Below are positions 19,192 to 26,588 of a stretch of 37,074 bases of DNA, one piece after another. The stretch lies in the NCBI GenBank assembly GCA_041739275.1, contig JBGSOF010000008.1, forward strand, positions 1 to 37,074, in the 5' to 3' direction. The stretch's first letter is position 1, and each line of letters opens with the position of its first letter. A model generated the notes under the pieces. It did no database searches and was not told where the DNA came from. It saw nothing but the letters and a program-made list of their open reading frames with translations. Origin of the DNA: WGMI01 sp041739275 (GTDB lineage Bacteria; Bacteroidota; Bacteroidia; Flavobacteriales; Schleiferiaceae). The translations under genes and the position numbers were made by a program.

Positions 19192-19274
19192 TGGGGAGAG
19201 CAGGATTCGAACCTGCGAAGGTGTAAACCAACAGATTTACAGTCTGTCCTCGTTAGCCACTTGAGTATCTCCCC
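19192..19274 (-). tRNA. trnY: tRNA-Tyr (GTA)
   Basis: An 83-nt class II tRNA with a long variable arm on the minus strand: acceptor GGGGAGA/TCTCCCC, anticodon loop CTGTAAA (anticodon GTA) and T arm GGTTCGAATCC. The anticodon is GTA, not CTA, so this is not an amber suppressor. Confidence 0.95.
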
Positions 19275-19418
19275 TTTAGAAGACCCTTGTTAAATCGATG
19301 CATTAAAAAAAGAACGAATCACAATGCGACGGTTCGCAAGAGCACTTTGCGTTCAAACGGACGCGGTTTAAATAGAGCTGCGAGATTGCAGCACCCTCGA
19401 ACTCGAACCACCCAGCCG

Positions 19419-19492
19419 AGCCGGTAGAGGGATTCGAACCCCCGACCCGCTGATTACAAATCAGCTGCTCTGGCCAACTGAGCTATACCGGC
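19419..19492 (-). tRNA. trnT: tRNA-Thr (TGT)
   Basis: Minus-strand cloverleaf with acceptor GCCGGTA/TACCGGC, D arm GCTCAGTTGGCCAGAGC, anticodon loop TTTGTAA (anticodon TGT) and T arm GGGTTCGAATC. It is first in the tRNA-tuf unit, about 60 bp downstream of a strong predicted promoter. Confidence 0.95.
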
Positions 19493-19549
19493 CTGAGTCC
19501 GGAGTTCGACTTTCTTTAAACGACACAGTGCGCCTCGAAAAGCGGACTG

Positions 19550-19580
19550 CAAATGTAGAAAAGAAAGCGAGCGAACCAAA
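19550..19580 (-). promoter_or_regulatory. Predicted promoter of the tRNA-tuf-rpoBC unit
   Basis: On the minus strand TTTG (19580-19577) is followed after exactly 19 nt by TACATTTG (19557-19550), matching the Bacteroidota consensus TTTG-N19-TAnnTTTG. It sits just downstream of raiA and about 60 bp upstream of tRNA-Thr(TGT). Confidence 0.7.
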
Positions 19581-19599
19581 CGCTCATTTCAAAAACTTC

Positions 19600-19899
19600 T
19601 TAAATACCCTTCATCTTGTCTTTGTAGCGCTCGAGCTGCTTGCGCAAAGCCTCGGCACCTTGATCGGTCGCTTCTTCAAAAGTTTCACAGTTCTTCTTGA
19701 CGATCAACTCATTGCCTGGAACATTCAATTTGATTTCGGCAATCTTATTGAGCCGATCGTGAGAATTATCAACCTTGAGGAACACCTCGCCTTCGATGAT
19801 TCGGTTGTGCACTTGATCGAGTTTGTCGAGTTTCTTTTGAATGAACTCAATCAACTCAGGTTGAGCGTTGAAATTGACAGATTGGACACGAACTCTCAT
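19600..19899 (-). CDS. hpf: Ribosome hibernation-promoting factor, short form (HPF/RaiA family)
   Basis: A 99-residue beta-alpha-beta protein that binds the decoding channel of the 30S subunit in slow growth and protects idle ribosomes. It reads MRVRVQSVNFNAQPELIEFI, then a helix (KKLDKLDQVHNRI), strands (GEVFLKVDN; IAEIKLNVPGNELIVKKNCE) and a final helix (TFEEATDQGAEALRKQLERY). It lacks the C-terminal dimerisation domain of the long form. Its ATG overlaps the xerC stop by 4 bp (ATGA), so the two are translated from one message. Confidence 0.9.
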   Translation of the reverse strand: MRVRVQSVNFNAQPELIEFIQKKLDKLDQVHNRIIEGEVFLKVDNSHDRLNKIAEIKLNVPGNELIVKKNCETFEEATDQGAEALRKQLERYKDKMKGI

Positions 19900-20783
19900 G
19901 ACTCTGGGTTATTATCGGCTCTGGGATGAGCCCGGTTAAACACTGCTTTTAATCGCTCGATGCTCGTTTGGGTGTACACTTGGGTAGCGGCCAAGCCCGA
20001 GTGGCCGAGCAAATCTCGAATCTCTTGCAAATCGGCGCCCGCCGAGAGCATATGCGTTGCGAAACTGTGCCGGAGAACATGCGGACTGCGCTTTTCGGAA
20101 TGCGTAAAAGAAAGGTAATGACGCACGATCGAATAAACAAGAGCGGGGCTCATTCGATGGCCCGAGCTGTTCAAAAACACGGCATCGTTCGAATCCAGAC
20201 CTTCGGGACGGTCCGGGCGAGCGCGAAGGTCTTTGAGCAAGTCGTGCATCTGGGCATCAATCGGAATCAGTCTGACTTTGGAGCGCTTTCCCAAAACGCG
20301 AATTTCGCCTTGATTCGCTTCGACATCCTTCCAGCTCAGCCCCACGAGTTCTGAACGCCTCATGCCGGTGCGGTACAAAAGCTCAATGGCACATCGATCT
20401 CGTCTGCCTTCGTAGGTTTCGGGAAAAACACCCGAGTCGAGCAATGCGGTCAACTCGCCTTCGGCAACGACCGAGGGCAAGCGCTTTCGCTGTTTTGGAC
20501 TCCTGATGGTAAGGGAGGGGTCTTTCTCGATTTGACCTGTAGAAAGCATGTATCGGTAAAAGGCCCTCAAACTGCTCAATCGCCGACGGACGCTTGAAGC
20601 CTCTGCGCCCGATTCGATCTGAGACACGACCCACATTCGTATTTCGAGCGCGCTCGCGCTGCCGAGTGTCCGGCCTTTTTGAGAAAGAAATTCAGAGAAA
20701 AGTTCTAAATCGGAGCCATATGCCGCAACGGTGTGGGGCGAGCGGTTTCTCTGAAATCTGAGGTGACGAAGGAATTCTTCCAA
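19896..20783 (-). CDS. xerC: Tyrosine recombinase XerC/XerD type
   Basis: A 295-residue site-specific recombinase that likely resolves chromosome dimers at dif. It has an N-terminal SAM-like core-binding domain (about 1-90) and a catalytic domain with R142 (RTGMRRSELVGL), K166 (VLGKRSKVR), H235 and R238 (HVLRHSF), H261 (LLGHSGL) and nucleophile Y270 (TQVYTQ). All residues of the pentad plus tyrosine are present. The position next to rpsU and hpf is that of the chromosomal Xer recombinase in Bacteroidota, not a mobile integrase. XerC versus XerD cannot be settled here. Confidence 0.85.
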   Translation of the reverse strand: MEEFLRHLRFQRNRSPHTVAAYGSDLELFSEFLSQKGRTLGSASALEIRMWVVSQIESGAEASSVRRRLSSLRAFYRYMLSTGQIEKDPSLTIRSPKQRKRLPSVVAEGELTALLDSGVFPETYEGRRDRCAIELLYRTGMRRSELVGLSWKDVEANQGEIRVLGKRSKVRLIPIDAQMHDLLKDLRARPDRPEGLDSNDAVFLNSSGHRMSPALVYSIVRHYLSFTHSEKRSPHVLRHSFATHMLSAGADLQEIRDLLGHSGLAATQVYTQTSIERLKAVFNRAHPRADNNPES

Positions 20784-20786
20784 AAT

Positions 20787-20827
20787 AAAAAAGCGTCTTC
20801 GAAGATAATCCTCAAAGTCGCTTTTTT
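20787..20827 (-). terminator. Rho-independent terminator after rpsU
   Basis: On the minus strand a long hairpin (AAAAAAGCG pairing with CGCTTTTTT, extended by an inner CTTTGAGGAT/ATCTTCGAAG pairing with G-T pairs) ends in a T run. It separates rpsU from xerC, and may work in both directions. Confidence 0.75.
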
Positions 20828-20863
20828 AAAAAGTAGGCTCAGTTAAAGCCGCGCGAGATCAAA

Positions 20864-21058
20864 TCAATTCTCTTCGGCAGAACGCAGACCTTGGATGTAG
20901 GTTGCCTTGATGACCTGCGAACGACGTACGATCGAGGGCTTTGTGAACGCACTGCGCTTGCGCAATTGACGAACGGTACCCATTTTGTCGAACTTCCGCT
21001 TGTAGCGCTTGAGCGCGCGGTCGATGGCTTCGCCTTCTTTTACCTGAATGATGATCAT
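20864..21058 (-). CDS. rpsU: 30S ribosomal protein bS21
   Basis: A 64-residue basic protein of the small subunit, near the 3' end of 16S rRNA, which in Bacteroidota takes part in sequestering the anti-Shine-Dalgarno. It reads MIIIQVKEGEAIDRALKRYK, KFDKMGTVRQLRKRSAFTKP and a basic tail. It is transcribed from its own predicted promoter and ended by the terminator at 20787-20827. Confidence 0.95.
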   Translation of the reverse strand: MIIIQVKEGEAIDRALKRYKRKFDKMGTVRQLRKRSAFTKPSIVRRSQVIKATYIQGLRSAEEN

Positions 21059-21084
21059 TTCTTGATTTTCAATTTGAGCGGCTG

Positions 21085-21092
21085 CAAAGATA
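21085..21092 (-). promoter_or_regulatory. Predicted -7 box of the rpsU promoter
   Basis: On the minus strand TATCTTTG fits TAnnTTTG exactly, about 27 nt upstream of the rpsU ATG. No good TTG is seen at the -33 position. The box lies inside the inverted repeat 21088-21116. Confidence 0.45.
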
Positions 21093-21116
21093 GAAAATTT
21101 GCGCAGTTTTCTATCT
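21088..21116 (-). terminator. Inverted repeat, probable terminator of the acyl-CoA dehydrogenase gene
   Basis: Perfect 10-bp arms (AGATAGAAAA and TTTTCTATCT) flank a 9-nt loop immediately after the dehydrogenase stop. It could end that transcript while sharing bases with the rpsU -7 box. Confidence 0.5.
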
Positions 21117-21119
21117 GAA

Positions 21120-22262
21120 TTAATCCTTCAGCAAATCCCTCGAAATAACGAGCTTCTGAATTTCGGAGGTACCCTCGCCGATGGTGCACAACTTGACGTC
21201 TCTGTAGAATTTCTCGACGGGGAAGTCTTTGGTGAAGCCGTATCCGCCAAAAATCTGGACTGCTTCGTTACAAGCCTTTACAGCAATTTCAGACGAAAAG
21301 TACTTAGCCATGGCTCCCTCTCGGGTCACTTTTTTGCCGTTGTTCTTGAGGTAGGCCGCATGCGTCGTGAGCAAGTGCGCTGCCTCAATATCTGTGGCCA
21401 TATCGGCGAGTTTGAATGCGATGGCTTGAAAGCTCGCAATGGGTTTTCCAAACTGCTCGCGCTCTTTGGCGTATTTCAGGGCGGCTTCGTACGCCCCTTT
21501 GGCGATGCCCACGCTCAGCGCGGCGATCGAAATACGGCCCCCGTCGAGAACTTTCATGGCCTGAATAAAACCGTCGCCTTCGTTTCCGATTAAGTTTTCG
21601 AGCGGGATACGGCAATCTTCAAAAACCATTTCGGCGGTTTCGGAAGCGCGCATGCCGAGTTTGTTTTCTTTTTTGCCCGCCTTGAAGCCCGGGGTGCCTC
21701 TCTCGACGATAAAGGCCGAGATGCCTCGGCTGTCGAGCAAATCGCCGGTGCGTGCCAAAACCACCGCCACATCTCTGCTGATGCCGTGGGTGATCCAGTT
21801 CTTCGCGCCGTTCAAAACCCACTGATCGCCATCGCGTTTCGCGGTAACCTTCATTCGAAGTGCGTCCGAGCCCGTATTGGCCTCCGTCAGTCCCCAAGCG
21901 CCGATCCACTCACCCGTCGCCAATTTAGGCAGGTACTTTTTCTTTTGAGCTTCAGAGGCGTGTTGAAGGATGTGCCCGGTGCACAGGCTGTTGTGTGCGG
22001 CCATCGACAAGCCCACGCTGGGGTCCACCTTCGACAGACCGATAATCGCTTCGACATATTCGTCGTAGGTCAAACCGCTGCCTCCGTATTCTTCAGGCAC
22101 CAGCATCCCCAACAAGCCCAGCTCGCCGAGCGATTTCATGCAATCGATCGGAAAGTATTGGCGTTCGTCCCAATCCATGATGTTCGGGCGGATAGAGCGT
22201 TCGGCAAAGTCGCGAACGGTTTCAGAAATCATTGAGACGGCGGGGTTGGAGACGAGTTCCAT
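21120..22262 (-). CDS. Acyl-CoA dehydrogenase
   Basis: A 380-residue FAD enzyme that oxidises acyl-CoA to trans-2-enoyl-CoA and passes electrons to ETF. The family motifs are present: GAWGLTEANTGSDA (FAD and substrate binding), NGAKNWITHG, and the C-terminal CNEAVQIFGGYGFTKDFPVE and YRDVKLCTIGEGTSEIQ, whose Glu in GEGTSE is the catalytic base position of short- and medium-chain enzymes. Chain-length specificity (short-chain, isovaleryl or glutaryl type) cannot be told from sequence. It follows the helix-hairpin-helix gene by 50 bp on the same strand. Confidence 0.92.
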   Translation of the reverse strand: MELVSNPAVSMISETVRDFAERSIRPNIMDWDERQYFPIDCMKSLGELGLLGMLVPEEYGGSGLTYDEYVEAIIGLSKVDPSVGLSMAAHNSLCTGHILQHASEAQKKKYLPKLATGEWIGAWGLTEANTGSDALRMKVTAKRDGDQWVLNGAKNWITHGISRDVAVVLARTGDLLDSRGISAFIVERGTPGFKAGKKENKLGMRASETAEMVFEDCRIPLENLIGNEGDGFIQAMKVLDGGRISIAALSVGIAKGAYEAALKYAKEREQFGKPIASFQAIAFKLADMATDIEAAHLLTTHAAYLKNNGKKVTREGAMAKYFSSEIAVKACNEAVQIFGGYGFTKDFPVEKFYRDVKLCTIGEGTSEIQKLVISRDLLKD

Positions 22263-22312
22263 GAAAAAAACTTTAGGATGAAAACGATTCGATTTGGCGA
22301 TTGTTCAACCCA

Positions 22313-23419
22313 TTAATAGCGAACGACCAAATACGGCGCAAGTTTAACCCATAATGAGTCCTCCATCAGATGAAGTTTTCGCAACTCTTCGATCGAGCGA
22401 AACGGACGAACAGATTCCCGAAACTGAACAATCGACCGCGCATTTCGATAGCCGATATACGGATGCTCTGCCAATTCCTCAAGCGCACTTCGATTCAAAT
22501 CGAGCGACTGAAGCCCGCCGAACTTGGTTTTTCCTGACTGCGACAGTTTTTCGTATTCTCGGGCGCTCAGTTTGCGATCTGCCCGAAGCTGCTCCAAAGA
22601 TTTGAATCCGCCCATTCGCTGTCGATAGTTTATGAGCTTATCGGCCCGTTCCGCATCCCAGCCCAAAGCCAAGCCGAGTTCGGCCGCGTCAATCTCGTTC
22701 CAGTCGAAATCGAGCGCCTGTGGTTCGGTGCGAGAAAGCGAATCTGCGAGATGGGTGCGAAGGTGCGGTTTCCAGAGATCGAGAAGTTCGGGGCGGAGCA
22801 CTTTGAGCTTGCTCAGGGCCCGGGCATCCAAGGCCCGTCCTCCGACAAATCTCTGTGCTACGGCGGCCTGGGCTTCGCTGAGACCCAAGCCGACCCAGTC
22901 TTCGACGCTTAGGGTGTCGGTCGAAAAAGCCGACAATCTCTCGGGCAATTTAGCGCGAGAGCGATCGGAGTCCCGGAACGCATCTGCCTCACCCCAAGAG
23001 CGATATCCATTTTGGGAAGATTCGGCAAATCGAGCTCGAGTGGATGCCACTTGCCACCAATCGCCGGCAGGTCGGGCAATTCTGCGCAATTGTGCGGTGT
23101 CTCGAAAGGAATAACCTTTGCTCAAAAAGCTCATCCAACGCCGAATAGCATAGGGTTCGCAGCCCATTTGAACCAATGAAATACTGTCTTGACGATTGGG
23201 GTCGAAAAAAGGAATTAAACGCTGGTATTCAGCTTTTTGAAATGCGGAAAGCGAATCGAGCAAGGCCACCCACTCTACGGAATCGCCCGAAGCCGAACTC
23301 GGCGGGAACAAACGATGTTGAACTCGGCTGAACGACATGGTAAGGAGCGCAAGAACCATCCACAGCGCCAGAGACTTGCGTGCAGAGGATTCGTATCTCA
23401 ACAAGGTCCAAATGCCCAT
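22313..23419 (-). CDS. Helix-hairpin-helix domain protein with N-terminal membrane anchor
   Basis: A 368-residue protein with an N-terminal hydrophobic stretch (about 14-32, SARKSLALWMVLALLTMSF) that is a signal anchor or signal peptide, then several ComEA-type helix-hairpin-helix repeats: about 180-205 (VEDWVGLGLSEAQAAVAQRF), 245-280 (GLALGWDAERADKLINYRQR, GGFKSLEQL) and 310-345 (DLNRSALEELAEHPYIGYRN, RPFRSIEELRKL). These bind DNA non-specifically, and in ComEA aid DNA uptake. It is longer than ComEA and no other competence gene is near, so its role is open. It begins 26 bp after the small transporter subunit. Confidence 0.75.
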   Translation of the reverse strand: MGIWTLLRYESSARKSLALWMVLALLTMSFSRVQHRLFPPSSASGDSVEWVALLDSLSAFQKAEYQRLIPFFDPNRQDSISLVQMGCEPYAIRRWMSFLSKGYSFRDTAQLRRIARPAGDWWQVASTRARFAESSQNGYRSWGEADAFRDSDRSRAKLPERLSAFSTDTLSVEDWVGLGLSEAQAAVAQRFVGGRALDARALSKLKVLRPELLDLWKPHLRTHLADSLSRTEPQALDFDWNEIDAAELGLALGWDAERADKLINYRQRMGGFKSLEQLRADRKLSAREYEKLSQSGKTKFGGLQSLDLNRSALEELAEHPYIGYRNARSIVQFRESVRPFRSIEELRKLHLMEDSLWVKLAPYLVVRY

Positions 23420-23445
23420 TTCGCGCTGCCGGCTGAATGCCTCGG

Positions 23446-23577
23446 TTAATCGTTTTCAGTGAATGAGTCGGATTCTGGTTTCGAAGGAGCTCTCAAAACC
23501 TTGATAAAGAAGTAGATGGTTACGGCAGTAACCAAACCCTGAACAAGAATCATAAAGACAAAAGCCGAGTTGCTCAT
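23446..23577 (-). CDS. MetS-like small subunit of an NSS transporter
   Basis: A 43-residue peptide (MSNSAFVFMILVQGLVTAVT followed by IYFFIKVLRA) with a single membrane helix at about 5-26 and a charged tail. It overlaps the stop codon of the large transporter gene by 4 bp (ATGA), so the two are translationally coupled. This is the arrangement of MetP/MetS, in which a small single-span subunit is needed by an NSS-family methionine and alanine transporter. The match is by size, topology and position, not by a strong motif. Confidence 0.65.
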   Translation of the reverse strand: MSNSAFVFMILVQGLVTAVTIYFFIKVLRAPSKPESDSFTEND

Positions 23578-25211
23578 GCGTTCAATTTGCGTTTTCGTGA
23601 TGCGATAGCGACCATTATTCCGAGCCCGATAAACGTGAACAACAGAAGGAATCTGGAGAGATCGATGTACAGCATGGTCGTCGCGGCTCCGTTTTCGAAC
23701 CATTTGATCCCGGTGTCGAGATGAAACAGCTGATTGACAATGGAGTCCTTCGCCCATGGCCAGCCTCCGCCCGAACTCAACTGATTGACCGCAGTGCCCC
23801 AGTCGCTCAGTCCTCCCGAAAGGGGCTTAAAGAGGGACGTCAAAAAAATGATGAGGATGAACAATGGGGTAACATACTTAATGATCGGCCTGTAAATGAG
23901 CGGAACCTTCATGTCGGAACCTGTGGTGATTTCTGTCCAGCCTTTATCCATCCCAAACACCCAAGCAAACAAGATGACTTCGGCCAGGGCGAACACGACC
24001 AAAGCGACGGTGCCTGTCCAATAATCGTATTCGTCGAAAACGCCTTTGCCGAAGAACAAAATGGTTGGCAAGGACAACACTAAAATGACGAGGCCAAGTG
24101 AAAGCGCTGCCTTATTTCTCGACCATTTGAATTCGTCCTCGACAAAGGCCATCCAAGGAGTGCCCATCGCGAGACTCGAGGTAATGCCCGCGAAAAAGAG
24201 CAAGCCGAACCAAGCCAGCCCGCTGAGGACAGCCAAGGCGGGCCCAAACTGATCAAATAAATAAGGCATCGACTTAAATGCCATCATAAATCCCGCATTC
24301 TCTTTGACCCAATCGAGTCCTAAATAGCCCACGGCAATCGGGATAACGACACTGGCACCGAGCACCACTTCGACAAAACTGTTCATCCAGCCCGCGCTCA
24401 TGGCGTTGAGTGCGATGTCCTCTTTGGGGCGCACATACGAAGCGTAGCATTGTATGGTCCCCATGCCTACGCTGAGGGTAAAGAAAATTTGGCCGGCCGC
24501 GGCAAGCCAAACTTTGGGATCAGACAGCGAACCGAACTCAGGCCGCCACAAAAAATCGAGACCGAGGTGAGAATTGCAATCGACACAACGCCCGGTATCG
24601 CCCAGAGTGATGGCGCGAATGGCCAGAAAAACCCCGAAGACGAGCAAGAGCGGCATACCGATCTTGGCCACGCGTTCGACCCCGCCCGAGAGCCCTTTAG
24701 AAAGGATGTAGATGTTGATCGAGAGCGTAATCAAAAACGCCAGTAAAGCTCCCCATGGCAGATTGATATCGCTGCCGAGGTCTACGTATCGATCGAAGGT
24801 AGCCCCGACCGCATCGAGCGGCATCCCCAAGAAATCGCCTTTGATGGATTTAAACGCATAGGTGAGGGTCCAACTTTCAATGTAGGTGTAGTACGCCATC
24901 ACCCCGATGTTGGTAAAGATTCCGAAGACCCCGAAGTACTTCCAGAACCGCCGGTGGGTCATGTTGTCGAGAATAAATGGGGTCGAGTGATCTCCGTATT
25001 TACCCCCGTAACGACCCATGGCCCATTCGACCCAAAGCAGGGGAATGCCCATCAACAAGAAGCTGACCAAGTAAGGGATCATAAATGCCCCTCCCCCATT
25101 TTGAACGGCTTGCACGGGGAATCGGAGGAAATTTCCGAGACCGACCGCGTTTCCGGCCATTGCTAAAATGAGTCCAATTCTCGAACCCCACTGTTCCTTT
25201 TCGACTGCCAT
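23574..25211 (-). CDS. Sodium-dependent amino acid transporter, NSS (SLC6/LeuT) family
   Basis: A 545-residue inner-membrane protein with about 12 predicted membrane helices. Helix 1 has the unwound substrate and sodium site NAVGLGNFLRFP (about 21-32 from the ATG at 25211), and further conserved features are GGGAFMIPYL and GQIFFTLSVGMGTIQCYASY (helix 6). It imports a substrate together with sodium, and the paired MetS-like subunit suggests methionine or a small neutral amino acid. A GTG 33 bp upstream is an alternative start, but the ATG gives the normal N-terminus (MAVEKEQWGSRIGL). It lies 50 bp after the RmlD-like gene. Confidence 0.9.
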   Translation of the reverse strand: MAVEKEQWGSRIGLILAMAGNAVGLGNFLRFPVQAVQNGGGAFMIPYLVSFLLMGIPLLWVEWAMGRYGGKYGDHSTPFILDNMTHRRFWKYFGVFGIFTNIGVMAYYTYIESWTLTYAFKSIKGDFLGMPLDAVGATFDRYVDLGSDINLPWGALLAFLITLSINIYILSKGLSGGVERVAKIGMPLLLVFGVFLAIRAITLGDTGRCVDCNSHLGLDFLWRPEFGSLSDPKVWLAAAGQIFFTLSVGMGTIQCYASYVRPKEDIALNAMSAGWMNSFVEVVLGASVVIPIAVGYLGLDWVKENAGFMMAFKSMPYLFDQFGPALAVLSGLAWFGLLFFAGITSSLAMGTPWMAFVEDEFKWSRNKAALSLGLVILVLSLPTILFFGKGVFDEYDYWTGTVALVVFALAEVILFAWVFGMDKGWTEITTGSDMKVPLIYRPIIKYVTPLFILIIFLTSLFKPLSGGLSDWGTAVNQLSSGGGWPWAKDSIVNQLFHLDTGIKWFENGAATTMLYIDLSRFLLLFTFIGLGIMVAIASRKRKLNA

Positions 25212-25261
25212 CTCCTCGTTCCCTTTTTCGTTTTTCAATCTCACCTAACCGTAGCGATAGT

Positions 25262-26182
25262 TCAGACTTGCGCTCGTTTGGCTCTTTCGCTGAGCTGCTC
25301 TTGAATTTTCGAGAAAGAATCGGCCAAAGAGTGTGGAATGAAGCCGAGTTCTCGCCTCGCTTTCTCAATAATAAATCCTGTTCTGGGCGGTCGCCGCGCG
25401 GGCTGAGCGAGCGAGGCCGAATCGATGGCTTCGATCAAGGACTCGTCTAAGTTCCAAAAACGCGCCACCTCGTGAACAAATTCGAGAATACTGAGAGTTC
25501 GCTCTCCACTGATGTGGAAAATGCCCTTGGCCCTCGATAAAGCCGCCAATTCGCAGGCCGCGGCCAAGTCTTCGGCCCAAGTGGGGCTGCGAAACTGATC
25601 GTGAACCACTTTGATGGCTTTGCCTGCCGATAGCGAGTCGATGGCCCACAACACAATATTGGAACGACTCATTTCGTCGGCTAAACCGTAGACGAGCATG
25701 GTGCGAAGAATGGAATACGAGTCGCAGCCCGCTTCGACAATGTGCTCCGCTTCGAGCTTGCTCTGCCCGTAAACACTGATCGGACCGGGCACCGCACTTT
25801 CGTCCAGAGGCCCCTTACTTCCGTCGAAGACAAAATCGGTGGAGAGGTGCACCAGATGCGCGCGATTTGCGGCACAGGCCTCGACCAAGTACTCTACCGC
25901 GCTGACATTCAAAAGAAGGCACGCTTCAAGCTGTTGCTCGCATTGATCGACGTGGGTCATGGCCGCGGTGTGGATCAAAACATCGGGCTTGAAATGCGCC
26001 ACGGTTTTAAGAACCTCTTCGCGGGCAGTAATGTCGAGCGAATGATAGCGATAGCCCTCGCGCAGCGCTGCTCGATTTTCGCCACGGGCAGTGGCGATCA
26101 AATCAACATCTGTTCGAGTAGACAGCCGGCCAATGAGTTTCTGTCCGAGCAAGCCGTTGGATCCGGTCAACAAAATGCGCAT
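25262..26182 (-). CDS. RmlD-like NAD(P)-dependent reductase (extended SDR)
   Basis: A 306-residue Rossmann-fold protein of the RmlD_sub_bind type. It has the cofactor loop TGSNGLLGQKL (6-16), the catalytic YGQSK (Tyr and Lys), and the segments THVDQCE and STDFVFDGSKGPLDE of dTDP-4-dehydrorhamnose reductases. The true substrate is uncertain because the rest of a dTDP-rhamnose pathway (rfbA, rfbB, rfbC) is not adjacent. It sits 34 bp after the PspC-like gene and 50 bp before the transporter, suggesting co-transcription without an obvious shared pathway. Confidence 0.8.
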   Translation of the reverse strand: MRILLTGSNGLLGQKLIGRLSTRTDVDLIATARGENRAALREGYRYHSLDITAREEVLKTVAHFKPDVLIHTAAMTHVDQCEQQLEACLLLNVSAVEYLVEACAANRAHLVHLSTDFVFDGSKGPLDESAVPGPISVYGQSKLEAEHIVEAGCDSYSILRTMLVYGLADEMSRSNIVLWAIDSLSAGKAIKVVHDQFRSPTWAEDLAAACELAALSRAKGIFHISGERTLSILEFVHEVARFWNLDESLIEAIDSASLAQPARRPPRTGFIIEKARRELGFIPHSLADSFSKIQEQLSERAKRAQV

Positions 26183-26216
26183 AGAGAAATATTTCGCTTG
26201 GTGAAAAACAAGGACA

Positions 26217-26465
26217 TCACAGTTCGCGCAAACTGCGGAAGCCGGGGTTCATCATTTTCTTGATCTCGAGAACAAAAGCGAGCGCCATGTAGATGACGAT
26301 CGGGCTGCCCAAGGCCAAAAAACTGGCAGACACAAAAAACATTCGAATTCTCGAGGCGGGAATCCCCATTCGATATCCGAGCCGCGAACACACTTCAAAA
26401 CCACTGCGCTCAAAGCCATGCCTGAGCTGTTCCACGAGCTTGATTTCGGAAGAAAGGGGTGCCAT
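26217..26465 (-). CDS. PspC-domain protein
   Basis: An 82-residue small membrane protein. The motif EVCSRLGYRMGIPASRIR leads into a membrane segment (FFVSASFLALGSPIVIYMALAFVL), matching stand-alone PspC domains known from Bacteroidota. PspC in other bacteria senses envelope stress, but here no pspA or pspF is near. The ATG at 26465 gives the family length, and a TTG 18 bp upstream is less likely. It heads the series PspC-like, RmlD-like, NSS transporter. Confidence 0.65.
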   Translation of the reverse strand: MAPLSSEIKLVEQLRHGFERSGFEVCSRLGYRMGIPASRIRMFFVSASFLALGSPIVIYMALAFVLEIKKMMNPGFRSLREL

Positions 26466-26553
26466 GGTTGGGATTGTGAACAAAGTGTCGGGTTAAAAAT
26501 AGGATTTTGAGCCGATGCGCGGGCGGTAAAACGGAACTTGCTTGAAAATGTAG

Positions 26554-26585
26554 GTGCAATAATACAGAATAATTGCACAAATGTA
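26554..26585 (-). promoter_or_regulatory. Predicted -7 box with an adjacent inverted repeat upstream of the PspC-like gene
   Basis: On the minus strand TACATTTG (26585-26578) matches the Bacteroidota -7 consensus. Immediately downstream, around the expected start of transcription, lie inverted arms GTGCAAT (26578-26572 on the minus strand) and ATTGCAC (26560-26554) separated by 11 nt. The repeat may be an operator or the end hairpin of the upstream oxidoreductase gene. No good -33 element is seen. Confidence 0.4.
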
Positions 26586-26588
26586 GAA

